Source: Hypholoma sublateritium FD-334 SS-4
Taxonomy: Eukaryota > Basidiomycota > Agaricomycetes > Agaricales > Strophariaceae
Assembly: GCA_000827495.1 (NCBI GenBank)
Contig: KN817526.1
Span: forward strand, 558,001 to 622,000
Length of the DNA: 64,000 nt
Direction: 5' to 3'
Shown here: positions 12,101 through 23,398 of the stretch, in pieces
Position numbering within the stretch: the stretch's first letter is position 1
Layout of the letters: every line of letters begins with the position of its first letter
Position numbers and translations under genes: made by a program
The notes under the pieces: generated by a model
Databases searched by the model: none
Told to the model about the DNA's origin: nothing
The model's input: the letters and a program-made list of their open reading frames with translations, nothing else

Positions 12101-13772
12101 GGATTTGAGCGATGCGGCGGTTCCGAAAATGAAGCAACTGGCGTCTCGGATTTTGACCTTTTTGAACCCTTTGGCACCACACTTGGTTAGTCAATGGGGC
12201 TCTCTGGCTTTAGAATGGGGTACATCGTGTTCTATTCGGGCGACAGCTTTCCGCTCCTTGCAAATCTTCCGTGCCCTCATGCCGCGCGTAAAGAAGGCTG
12301 ATTTTGCTCTGCTTATCGGACGCCTTTCCAATACTGTCGCCTCTACAGAAGAAAACATACAGTCCTTCACATCCGAGATCTTTTTGACACTCAATGCCGT
12401 TGCGAATGCCCATGATCTCGACAGGTCGCTCCTGCCACAGGTATTCTGGTGTGCATGTGCATGTTTGTCGACAACAGTGGAACACGAATTCGCTCAAACT
12501 TTAGTGCTTCTCGAGTCTTTGCTCCCAAGAATTGACCTTAACGATCCTGTGACCGTCGACCAGCTACTATCGCATAGACCGATAGGATGGACAGATTCCC
12601 CGTTCCTCCAGCCACCCCTGTTGCGCGGTTTGCGGTCGTCCATTGTATCATCGTCGACTATCAAAGTCCTCCAGACCCTAGTCAAAGTCCAGGATTCCAG
12701 GCTCATCGACTCTTCTCAGGGACGCTTGCGTGATGTCTACACAGCAGCGTTGCCGTGGTGTTTGCATGCGATGGATCAACCAGAGAATAACTTGAAGGAA
12801 TTCGCTGAAGACATTGCTGCACTGGCCAGTCAGGAGCAACGGTACAGCATCCAGAAGATCATGAATTCGTTCGCCAAAGGCCACTTCAGGACTCGCGATG
12901 ACTTCCTTCGGCAGTCAGTCGGGAGTCTCCGAGAACATTATGGCGCTCACCATTGGACAGAAATCGTGACCCTTCTCCTTGGCTTGGTGCTGAACGAAGA
13001 GCGATGGCTTCGAATACAGGCGATGCAGGTTGTGAAGGTCCTCTTCCAGCACAGAGAAACTCGAAATCCCGTCGAACTCCTCGGGTCAGAACTACTCATG
13101 CCTCTCCTGCGTCTACTCGAGACAGATCTTGCTGCCCAGGCGCTTGACGTCTTAGAGGAACCCATGGCTATGTCGGTCGGTGGTCCGGCCGCTAAACATG
13201 TTCTGCGGATGAGCATGCATATGGGCGCATTCCCCCCCATTACAGATTCGGAGTCTGTTACCACTGTTTTCGGCGTGCCCAGCGAGTCAGGATGGTCAGT
13301 TGCGCAGGCCGATGCTGTCCGGGAAATATGCCAGGCGAACGTCATGGCGGTGTTCGACACATGCTCTGTGCCGACTCGACCGTCGCGAATTAACTTCGAG
13401 CCGGAGGTGGAGGCACTGCAGTCGATCAAGACCCCCCTGGCGGACGACCTCAATGGCCTCTTCCAAAATTTGACGGAGATGACTTCTAATCTCCGGGAGA
13501 GTGTCAGCGTTGCTGATGCTAGAGCTCGGGGGTCGTCCATCCCGACTCGGCGCCTCGAAGCACGAGTCGCGGCCATCCTTGCCAAGTCTTCTGCTCCCGA
13601 CTCCGTCGCAGATACCCCGCAAACGCCCTTCCTTGATGTGTTCAACGTCGACAGGATCGACCACCACGAAGATTCGGACGAGGATTCTGACACTGATTCT
13701 GACACTGATGCATTTGTTTTCGATTCACTATATCCTTCTCGCGGCGCGCCAAACGGCGTCCACTACGACTAG
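6118..13772 (+). CDS. FRY/MOR2/TAO3-family cell morphogenesis scaffold protein
   Basis: Very large HEAT/ARM-like scaffold of the RAM/MOR pathway, which in yeasts links the NDR kinase (Cbk1/Orb6)-Mob2 module to upstream kinases for polarised growth. Eight exons fit in phase: 6118-6148, 6204-7515, 7568-7691, 7746-7880, 7943-8140, 8191-10635, 10692-10843, 10901-13772, giving 2,422 residues, in the size range of Mor2/Tao3. The start ATG 6118 lies in a small first exon (MSEGIQITIP) joined to DFDDDSGISVPTPFGRSAFG. After a low-complexity Ser/Pro N-terminus (about 1-240), the Cell-morphogenesis N-terminal domain starts near SDFALHAVFIRFATSAEEKI. Later blocks such as TYILHFILSRHPEYGREL and LNGLMRLVWTYLYRCQE are typical of the family. 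The C-terminus is acidic (DEDSDTDSDTD). I assign the family from overall architecture and these blocks. Confidence 0.9.
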
Positions 13773-13942
13773 TACTGTTTATTTTCTTCTCATCCTCACG
13801 TCCATCTATTTGCATCTAGCTAGCCATTGGTCGCGAAAAGTACGCATTCCATGTATTGTGCAACTATAGTTCTTATGTACGGGTATCGGCAATTGTACAG
13901 TAGTAACTGCATATATTTTACATAGTTGTTTGTAATCAAACA

Positions 13943-16770
13943 TTAACATCGCTCAAACACCTTGTACAGGTCCGGAAGATTGGCAATCTGGACTACGTCA
14001 CGATCAAGAAGGGATTTGGCAGGCAGCAAGTAGCGGCGGATGGCAGGGAAGAGAATGTGCTCGATCTGCCAGCGTTCAGCTTTGTACTTCTCGTTTTCAG
14101 GATCTTCGGATACGGGCGGAGTAGGGATATAGAAATACGCCAGTTCGCGCAGGAACGTGTCGAAGCACTCCGCTTCGGATGTCCAGTCGACCTGCGGACC
14201 TAGCCGCATCAAGAAACCTGGTAGATTGTCCAAGTTGGGGGTGTAGCCACGCAGCAGGAGGGGGATGCTCTCTACATGTCCGTCGGCGGATATCGTCAGT
14301 GAGAAATAGTCCACCAGCATATCACGCCTCGACACGAGGAGCGTGGCGATGCGCTGTGGTGGATGATTAGTTACTAGTATCGGGGACGAGGGGCAACAAC
14401 TTACATCGACGATCTGGCCCTTGTCGAGCGCGCTGCTCTCCGTGTTCTCTGCCTCGACTGCGATTTCGAGCAGCTCGCGCAGGGACGGCGGAGGATCAAG
14501 CTTGATGCGGCTGATATCGCCGAATTGGCGGAGCCCGAGCTGGTAGAATAACTCCTCGCTGAGGATTGGCACATGGTTAGGGAGAAATCGCCATGATAGT
14601 GGCGGCTACGTACGCTAACGCGTCGTGGTTGACGAGATACAGCTTCGTCGAGTGCTGGATGAGCGATAGACACCGGTGGATGTCGACGATTCCTACGAAC
14701 GTGTTTTTCTCGAGGATCTCAGAGAGCTCTGCACAGACGATATGAGTAAACCTATGGCTACACTTGCATATGCAATTAAGCTTACGACGGTGCTTGCCCT
14801 TTACAACCCGCGCGCGCAGCGAGACCACAGATGTCAGGAAGCACTGCGACTCGTGAACCTCACGCGCCTTCTCGAGCGTCGTCGTAGGTGTCGTCTGCTC
14901 TGCCCTCGAGGCGGCGGCCGACGACTGCGCTACTTGGTTCGCCTGGTTGACGACGGGGAACATGGAGTCGAGCGTGCGGTCGGTCATGGACGTGCGCACT
15001 TTGTGTTGCGAATATATCTTCTTAGGATCACCGCCTAACGGATTAACGATGTCTGCGTTTGAGTAAATGCAAAGAACCGACAAAAATGGTGTCTCACCTG
15101 ACGAAGACGCAACAACCTCTCTGTCCTGCCCGTCGTCGCCGTCTTCATTCCGTGATCGTTTCTTCGACGGTCGCACATCGTCCTCGAGCAGGCCTCCGGT
15201 CAGCAGAGTCTGGGCATGAAAGAAACTCAAACATCGTTTTTATGTATGAGCGTTTATCTCTACCTGGTACTCAAATGTGCGCGAGTGGTTTTGTTGAACG
15301 AGATTCTGCTGCATTGCATCGGCGACGCGCTCCGTGATCGCTTCCTCATTGAGGAAGTGGACTTCGCGCTTGGTTGGGTGTACGTTGACGTCGACGGCCC
15401 GCGGGTCTATCTGCAAACTAGCAAGGCGTCAACAAAATTTGTGTTGACCGTAATATGGGTTGTCTAAACCTTAGATAAACGAAGGGAGAGGCGCCCTTCG
15501 GCAGGATATTGGTGTAGACAGCCTCGAGGGCCTTCTTCATGCGAGGCGAGTCGACGAGGCGATCTGAAGTACCTTTTGTCAGTTGAGGGAAATATTAAGA
15601 GGTGGTGTGGTATACGATTAATGAAAAGGAGAAACACCATCTTCTTCGCTTGGTAGTTAGCATTTGTGAAGTATAGCTCAGCATTCCATGAACTTGGGTC
15701 CTCGTCGCGTGAGTCTTCGTATTCGTCCATACTCTCGCTTTCGACATTTTTGGGCAGCGCGGAAGAAAGTTCGTGGTGAATCAGCTCTTTGGCGATGGAG
15801 TGACCGTACAGCAGGCGGATTGTGGCGGGGATTTCGGAGGAGGACGGGGTTGAAAGGTCAGGCGCAGATGTTCCACTCTGTCAATTTATTGAAAAGAGAT
15901 GAACACAGATGGACGCAGAGTACATACCTTTTTGCATACAAACGCAACTTTGGGGTTATGTATAGCGTATTTCGTGATCACGTCCAAAATACGCGAGTAC
16001 TCCTCTGAAGTGCTCCTCAAGGCCGAGAGGCGCGTCGGGGTATTGTAGAAAAGGTCTTCAATCTAAGGAAAGCTTTTAAAAAGCTTTGATAGTCGCACTT
16101 TCAGCAAGGACGTACGGTAATGGTTGTTCCGTCGTTCCCTGCGCATGCTTTAGGCTCTGCTTTATCCAATGTTTTTGGATCAACAAGGACACCGTCCGAG
16201 AACGCCGCTCTGTTCTTAGTTTCAGCACCTATATGAACGAAGAGATAAATCCTTACGCACTTCCATGCGCAAGTGTCTCCTTTGACTTTGGTGATCACCG
16301 AAAGATGTGCCACATGGGATATTGACGCGAGAGCTTCGCCGCGAAAGCCGTAGGTCGCGATTTTCTTCAGGTCAGAAAAGGTTGATAGTTTGGATGTGGT
16401 GAACCGCTCGGCAAGTATAGGTAGATCAGATTTCTGTGCAATAAACAGGTAAACTGAATTGCCATCATGAGTCGCGACGTGTGCAGACTCACGCGAATGC
16501 CACATCCGTTGTCCTGAATCTGCAGAAGCTTGAGGCCACCATCCTTCACGGTGACACGGATGGATGTCGCGCCCGCGTCTAGGCAGTTTTCTATGAGCTC
16601 CTTGAGTGCCGACGCTGGCCTGAGAATGATCTTCCATCGTCATGAGCCGACTGCAGAGTAGAAAGTGGCACACGCACTTCTCCGGCTGCAATTTTGTTTA
16701 TGAGGTTTTCATTCAGACGGCGAATTGGTTTGGGTTCTGCTGCGACTTGGGGTGCCTGTGGTGCGATCAT
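13943..16770 (-). CDS. MLH1: DNA mismatch repair protein MLH1
   Basis: MutL-type ATPase that pairs with PMS1 (or MLH3) in nuclear mismatch repair and meiotic crossing-over. Thirteen exons fit in phase: 16770-16678, 16630-16493, 16433-16261, 16209-16116, 16062-15928, 15877-15616, 15563-15470, 15417-15264, 15209-15098, 15052-14786, 14728-14614, 14558-14405, 14353-13943, giving 733 residues (human 756). GHKL ATPase motifs are present: [14 protein letters not shown] (motif I), [10 protein letters not shown] (motif II), [17 protein letters not shown] (motif III) and [19 protein letters not shown] (motif IV), followed by [12 protein letters not shown]. The protein ends in [12 protein letters not shown], the conserved FERC tail of MLH1 that completes the partner's endonuclease site. 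ATG 16770 is chosen because only TTG or GTG codons lie upstream in frame. The gene is divergent from a CBS-domain gene 333 bp away. Confidence 0.96.
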
Positions 16771-17103
16771 AATGTTCGGGAGGGAAGCAGACACGCGGTC
16801 AGGAACTTCAAGTTGGCAATTCAAGGGACGCGCTTGGAGCTAAACCTAACCCTATATCCAGTTGGACCTAACCCTAGAGCTAGCTGCACCTAACCCTACG
16901 ATCTTATCGTTCGACGGCCGTTACGACTCCGGGTTAACAACATCTCACCACTTTCAGCTAACTTTCCGTAAACCGCTGTCAACCTTTTCCGCCGCATCGG
17001 ATCCCCACAGTCATACCCTATATACGAGAACGAACTCTTGGTCCATCTCTTACCCCGAAAACCGTTCGACTTTGAGCAGATTTTATCCAACCGTCTGAAT
17101 CCC
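16771..17103. promoter_or_regulatory. Shared divergent promoter of MLH1 and the CBS-domain gene
   Basis: Only 333 bp separate the opposed start codons, so both core promoters lie here. It contains three telobox-like motifs (listed separately) 75-130 bp upstream of the MLH1 start codon. No coding signal is seen. Confidence 0.5.
16845..16898. promoter_or_regulatory. Three telobox-like motifs at 22-bp spacing
   Basis: CCTAACCCTA occurs at 16845-16854, 16867-16876 and 16889-16898, each start exactly 22 bp from the last, with the flanking 12 bp not conserved. The reverse complement is TAGGGTTAGG, i.e. telomere-repeat-like. Such boxes bind Myb-type telobox factors (Tbf1/TRF-like) in fungi and plants. 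A regulatory role here is inference. Confidence 0.6.
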
Positions 17104-17783
17104 ATGGCCACCGCAACAATGTCGAGCTATTCGTTGCAGCCGTTTACTACATCTGAAGACAAATACCGTGGGGCTGTAGTTGAAGTACGTATCCCACAAT
17201 CTACCCATTGAACCTTTGTTTCGATCGGCAATTGTAGGACCTCCAACTGCCACCCGCATTTTCGATCTCCTCCAACGAAGCCATTTCACGCGCCGTCGAA
17301 ATGGCGTACGAGCGTGACTTCTCCCACATCCCGTATGGCTCCTGCTTTCTGTGGCGTATCACGACCAACTGATGTGGTCGAATCTCCAGCGTCCTAAACA
17401 GCAACAGGCGGCCGCTGGGTTACGTTGATGTTGCCAAACTGAAGGAGCGATGGGAGGCCGGCAAGGCAAACCCTGTACGCACACATTTACGTCACCTGTC
17501 CTCTGGTTCTCATTGATTCGCAGGACGACAAGGTCAGCCAATACATGACCAAGTTCAAACGTAGCTCGACGGAGCCATATACGACGATCACGCCTCTCTC
17601 GCCTCTCTCGGACTTGGAAGGCTTCCTGAAGACAAATATCTTCGCCCTCGGTACGTCTGCCCCTCCGCACTGTAATTGGCTTACAATTAAGATTCAATAG
17701 TCACGGACCATGACCGCAAGTTCGTTCTGGCAGTTGCAACAACGCATGACCTCGACAACTTTGTCAGTCGCCGCGGACTGTAA
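17104..17783 (+). CDS. CBS-domain protein
   Basis: Small protein consisting almost entirely of a pair of CBS motifs, a fold that usually senses adenine nucleotides. Exons 17104-17184, 17238-17332, 17390-17474, 17524-17650 and 17701-17783 fit in phase and give 156 residues. After a short N-terminus, CBS1 covers about residues 25-75 (AFSISSNEAISRAVEMAYE, then HIPVLNSNRRPLGYVDVAKL), and CBS2 about 85-150, with FALVTDHDRKFVLAVATTHDLDNFV at the end. The pattern 'xPVLxxxxxxLGYVDxxxL' is the CBS signature. No catalytic domain is attached, so it is a stand-alone regulatory CBS protein. ATG 17104 is followed by a second ATG five codons on. It is convergent with the receptor-like gene, 146 bp between stops. 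Confidence 0.85.
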
Positions 17784-17929
17784 TTTCATGTTTTTTCGAT
17801 CATTTATGTGCTTTATCTACCCTTTTTATCCCTCAATCTTGCACCTGTGCAAGCTCAAGCGCTGTTAAATGTTTTGGAATACGGCCTACTATTTGATTCA
17901 TTGGTTACATTATTGTCGATGGCATAGAG

Positions 17930-19605
17930 TCAGGTAAGAGGGCGCCAAGGTATTAGATTCCGCCGCACGGACGGGAATTGACCTGTGCAAAGTCGATCAG
18001 TCGCTTGCATTTGAACACAAGTCCGGACATCACGCACCGAAAACGATGACTGGCATCCAACATGCTAGCTCCAGTGCTATATGTTGCGACCCGAACGGAG
18101 TAGGACTTCGATGCCTGGCAAGATCCACAATCGTTGAGATAGACGCTAAGCTCTGGAAGGTTATGAAAGCACTGTGAACGAGCGTTAATAACAACGCACG
18201 AAAGCAGGAGAGGTCCTTACACTTGGAACAAGATCATGCGCAATACCGCGGGCGCTAGGAATGGTATCGGCCGCTGCGTCTTAGGCTGGTGGAACATCGA
18301 TGAGTACCGATTCGGCAAGCGCAGCATGACGTCGTCCGCGAGGCTCATCACGCTCCCCGACCCAACATCGTCAGTGGCGTGCACCTTAGAATCCACCCAC
18401 CGCAGACTATCCGCGCGGCCAGCATCCGAGGGTCCCTCCGCGCTCGCCTCATCCTCCCACTTCGCCGGTTCCTCGTCGTCCTTCTCCGCAATCGCCCCCT
18501 CCGCATCGCTCTCTCGCTGTTCCTTGTCCACGCCTGCTGCGGCGCGCACCGTGTCCGGGTTCGCGAACGTCGGGAATGTAAACGATACTTGCGAGTCCGC
18601 GTCGTCGATCTCGACGGTCGACACGCCCGAACCCGTCTGCGCATGGCGTGGCGCTGCGATCACAATGCCGCCCGCGGCCACCGCCGCCGCCGCGCTGGAC
18701 GACACGTGCGCGTCGGGCGGCATGAAGGTCACCGTGTCGTAGCGCCGCGACGCGCGCGGCAGCGAAAACTGCTCGCCCTCGGGGCGCGCGCGCTGCAAGT
18801 GCTGGTTCGTGCGAGAGATGCGGTAGGCGGACATCACCGATAGGTAGAGTGCTGGGAGGACCATCAGGATGGGCATGCCCGCGTAGCCCAGCAAGCGGAC
18901 CCTGGAAAGCAATTAGCGTGAGCGGGCCGCACAACGGTATGGTGGGATGGCGCACCACTCGGGCGCGGTCGAGTCGCAGTGTATGTCGTCTGACGGTTGC
19001 GCGGAGTCAAACTTAAGGACGCCGACGATGTGGACGACGGTGCCGACGAAGGGGAAGACCAGGATAGGCACAGCGTAAATATTGCGCCATCGGAACGCTC
19101 TGGGCGGCGGTCAGCCTGTGTGCTTAAGAGGCGCACGGGGAAATGCGCACCGCTCGCCGTCGCCCCACGTCTTGGGCTTCAGCACGGCCATATATGTGGC
19201 CAACGAGAACGCCATGCTCGCGCCGGATATGATGAAGGCACCGGTGGAGATGATTATTGTCTGCGCGATGCAGAACGAGCGCGGCATGCTGAAAGGATCC
19301 ATGCGGTATACCATCCCTTGGGCAACGCTCGTCAACGGCGCGGCACCAATACAGATAAGAAAAAAAATCACCGAGGCAGAAGGCGCCTTGGAGCAGCGTG
19401 TTCCCGATAATATATGCCACAGGCCCCCATTGTACATTGACTGTGCGCCCAAATGCCCATAGGACGATGCAGCAGGCCAGCCACCCTGCAGGGCAAGCAG
19501 ATTTTAATTCAACTTCAGCACTAGGTGGCACTAGGCTACAGGAAGAGAGCACGCACCGGTTGCCGAGAGGATAAACCAGGAGATCTTAAGGCCCAAGGGC
19601 AGCAT
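17930..19605 (-). CDS. Seven-transmembrane receptor-like protein
   Basis: Seven exons fit in phase: 19605-19557, 19485-19372, 19316-19151, 19099-18956, 18901-18221, 18171-18038, 17982-17930, giving 446 residues. Predicted helices lie at about 8-28, 36-57, 70-98, 117-138, 160-183, 378-400 and 410-430, i.e. seven. Cys70 at the start of helix 3 and Cys151 in the second extracellular loop could form the conserved GPCR disulfide. A long polar, acidic third intracellular loop (about 185-375) separates helices 5 and 6. Helix 6 is split by an intron inside ILFQV|AFITFQSLASI; reading straight on would stop at 18217-18219 and lose helices 6-7. I do not see STE3 pheromone-receptor hallmarks; a nutrient- or cAMP-receptor-like fungal GPCR is possible. 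Function is not assignable from sequence alone. Confidence 0.8.
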
Positions 19606-20951
19606 AATTGCTGGAGCGCGCGCTCAGCCAGGCAGTAGGGCGAGATACGCCGGAATCTGGTCACCCTGCCTGGGGGAGAGAACGAAAAGGTGGTCTGTGA
19701 TGGCGCACACAGTATGCAATGCTTATAACATATATTTGCCGGCCACAATGCCGGATGGAGAGGAAGGCAAAGTAGTGCCTCAGGGATCGCGATTTGATAT
19801 TCCATCAAATTACCAAATCCCACCGTGAGTCATGGCTACTGGTGGTTGCAGGCTGCCGTCGCCACCTTCACAGGCTTCCAGGATTTAAATTTCCGTGAGA
19901 CGCATTTTGGAAGGCCCTCCTGCAGACCCTTGGAATCAGCGTCTGGTATGAGAGACCTTGGGATGGCCTCCGGCTGGTTGGTGCATGGTTACAAAATGAA
20001 TGATAAGAAAAGCTGATGGTGGTGATGATTGCGCCCCTGAGCTGCCTCTCTACTTACTTTTTTAACTTGCAACGCAAAGGTCGGGGCGGACGACTCGGGA
20101 GCTCGGCCCCGCTTGTTGCCGACGGCTTCATAAGAACGGCTTCGCCATTCCATAGGCTGGGCTAGGGCTGGACGATGCTAAACGATATCTTACAAGTCTA
20201 ACTGTCTAAGTATCCAGAGATTTTGCGTGTATTAATTACTGTATATTTTTTGTGCAAACCATCTGGCACAGAAATGGACAGATACCTTTTCGTCAACAAA
20301 CTGCGCGAAACGATTCAAAACATTTCTACGTCACCGCCAACTTGAATTCCCCAATTCTCGACGCAATCGTCTCAGAGGCGGGAGATAGATTTTTACTCAA
20401 GTAATTGGTACCCTTGACGACTGATTTGGTGCTTGCAAGCTCAATATTATAGACCTGTGGCATGGCTCAACCGCCCGGAGCATGGCGCTCTAAATATGAA
20501 TCCAGACGGAATTCCACGTCTGGATTACTGTAATTGGTCGCAGGACGAAAATCAATTTGGGAGCTCGGGAACGAACCCCAAACAAAACTCTTGCAAAACT
20601 CATGGACATATTACTTGGAAAAACAATGGAAAAAACTGAATGTCTCACAAATTATGTGCTTAATTCCGCAGAATCATGCATTTCATTGAGCTCATGACGC
20701 ACGCAGTGTATGCACACTCAGTGTCAGCGCTGAGTGTACGCAAAATCGGTTTGCCTCCAATTCCTTGTCCCTGCGTAACCTTCGTAACTCGCGTCCCACG
20801 AATGCTTAAATTTTGGCTGATATTACATAAGATTTACATGAGTGGGTCGATTAGATTGCTCCACAACCCTCTCAGAGTCTCAGCGCCGCCGGTTACTACC
20901 GTTCAGCGAGGCCGCTGGCGCACTCTGTGAACACCACGAGAATACACAAGT
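19606..20951. other. Intergenic region, divergent promoters
   Basis: 1.35 kb between opposed genes. I see no convincing coding frame, RNA gene or transposon. It is moderately AT-rich and contains short runs and stop-dense frames on both strands. Confidence 0.4.
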
Positions 20952-23398
20952 ATGCCTGGTCCCGGTAGCCGCGCCAAATCAAAGGCAAAAAAAGCCAAAA
21001 CAAAGAGCGCGTCTGGAAGTTCCATCTCAACCGCCCAGTCTCACACCGCTGCCGACGCCGACGAGATATATGTCGTGAAAATCGACAACGCCGAGGGATG
21101 GGACATGATAGTCAACATCCTGTGTGACTACTTCCAACTCCCGGGTGCGCAACTTCCTCGTGTTTTCTTTCCATTCACGCGTTAAAAGCCGTGCAAATTT
21201 TCGACAGATCTTTCGACGCGAAATGGGCTAAAGAAAGTCCACGCCAACTTTGAGGCTATCTACAACCGTATCAATGTCGTGTATGAGAAAAGCACTGACA
21301 ATGAGAAGATCAGAGGGGCAATTATTGGAATTTTTGCAAAGATGTGCGTTGACTCGCTTCTGCGCAACAAGCTGTTCGACAAAGGTACGCATGGTATCAC
21401 TTTGGCGCCCGTATATCTTCAGGCTGACAATAATCAAATACCAGGCATTGTCGATAAAATTATACCACTCCTGAACGTGGACGAGACACGGCATCTGGCG
21501 ATGCGCGCGCTGAGCACCATCACACACCATGGAGGCTCCAAGATCCGCGTTGAAATCGCGAAACACGGCAATGCCATAGCCAAACTCATCACTGATCTAC
21601 CCGACGACGAAAAATTGGTCGACCTCGGTATTGCCGTCCTGGCGCACAGCATCTCCGCCGCCGTCGAGGGGGACGAGAAGCCGGCCAACGCGAAGGTGCT
21701 AAAATCCATCGACATGGTGGACATCCTCAAGAGCACGCTCGAGGCCGTCAAGCGGCCCCACGCGCGCCCCAGACACATGATCGACCACGCCATTGAGTTG
21801 GTGGCCATGGCGAGCATGCATGCCGCGAGCGCGTTCAAGGCGTACCCGTCGGCGATTGGCTTCTTGGTCGCCGGGATGCGTAGCAAGGACTGGGTGACGC
21901 GCTGCTCGTGCCTCGGCGGCCTAATAAGGTTATACCGGCTCGAAGCGGAAGACGACCAGCGCAACCTCGATCCCAACAGGTTCATGGCCGCGGTCCAGCG
22001 CGGCGTACCGTCCAACCTCAGCAGCATCGTCATGGACTACGGACAGTACCGCTGCGAGATGTACCTGACACTCTCTTGTACGAGCGAGTTCCAGCGCGCG
22101 ATGATGGAATGCATGCAGACGCGGGACCTGTACGCGCTCGGACTGAAGCAGGTAGAGCTCGTCCTCAAGACCGAATTTGCCATCGCCGATGGCATGTTCG
22201 AGACGGAGGACCCCAAAACCGGACGGCGCTACGTCGACGACTTCGGCCTTCCGTTCAAGATGTGGTCCGACTCGCTCCCCCACTGCGCGCGCGCGATCCG
22301 AAACAAGAAGAAGCCGAAAGAGGAGGATCTCGCTGACATCCTGGACATCAAATACCACATTATGAAGCAGCGCATACCCGACGCCGTCCGGCTCGCAAAA
22401 AAGGCCATCGAGCGCAATCCCAACCACGCGTATTTCTACTACGCGATCACACTTTCGGCGGACAACGTGCAAGGCCTGCGTGCGGCGAAGAAGGGTCTGA
22501 AGTGCAAAACCACGACGCCGTTCGTGAAGTACCAGTTGATGCAGCGCGCGGTGCAGCACGCGGGAGACATGGGGCACAGGTTGCTTCAGGAAATGCCGGA
22601 AGCGGGCGAGCGCCGCTGGGAGGAAGGTATCGCGTTCTTGATGAGCGCGCTTGATGACGCCAAGGCCTATATCGAGGGCGCGCCGCCAGATAATCGCCAC
22701 ATGAAGAACGTCGGGTATTGGTATGTTCTGCTCACCATCCTGCTTGAGGATCAGTTGAGTCCCGACTTGAAGGAGTTGAAGGTGCGCATCCCCTTTGTTT
22801 TCCCACGTCGACGTGTTGATCCGAACCCATTCAGACGCCCCTTCAGCGCCTGGATGTCGCAGACCAGTTCAGCCAATTTATGGGCGTCCCCCCGCCAAAG
22901 ACGAACCTTCGTCTCGCAGAGAAGGCTGCAGTGAAGTACTATGCAAGTGGCGTCCGAGAGTTCTCCCGCGTCTTTGCCGAGCTGGATAAATACAAAGTGA
23001 ACAACCAAAAGGCCCCAGAGCCTCGCTCTGAACAGCTTGAAGACGACCTTGAATCATGGTTGGACGAAATGCACCTGGAAGACGGAACCCGCGAACAATT
23101 TATGCGCTGTGGGTCTCATTCTGAGCGTCCAAAGGTGATTTACGAGGACGTTGTCTTATATCGGTGCTCCTGGTGCGGGAATCCGTCCGCTGGGCTTAGA
23201 AAATGTGGGAAAACTTCATTCAGTTTTTACAGCTTGCTGACAGCGATTGCAATTTCTAGGCAGCGGTTGCGCGAAATCGAGGTAGGCATTTTGTTTTATA
23301 ATGTTATCAACAAGACTGATCTAAATGCATTTGATAGGTATTGCGATTCTGGGTGCCAGAAAGCACATTGGGCGGACCACAAGAAATCCTGCAAGTAA
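20952..23398 (+). CDS. MYND zinc-finger protein with helical-repeat (ARM/TPR-like) body
   Basis: Six exons fit in phase: 20952-21144, 21208-21384, 21445-22781, 22835-23204, 23260-23281 and 23338-23398, giving 719 residues. The N-terminus is Lys-rich; the body is alpha-helical with ARM-like turns early (IVDKIIPLLNVDETRHLAMRAL) and TPR-like pairs later (AIERNPNHAYFYYAITLSAD). The C-terminus is a MYND finger: C-x2-C in YRCSWCG, then LRKCSGCAKSRYCDSGCQ and HWADHKKSCK, with all expected Cys/His ligands. Two ligands are carried or completed by a 22-nt micro-exon. No SET domain is seen. MYND fingers bind proline-rich partners; the target is unknown. The 60-nt intron at 21385-21444 is a multiple of three without a stop, so a retained form would add 20 residues. 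Confidence 0.88.

Noticed and set aside
12947..13705. 252-codon minus-strand frame
   Set aside because: Antisense shadow of the last exon of the morphogenesis scaffold; Ser/Arg-rich without a domain.
18236..18742. Plus-strand frame of 168 codons
   Set aside because: Antisense to the acidic cytoplasmic loop of the receptor-like gene, which has full exon support.
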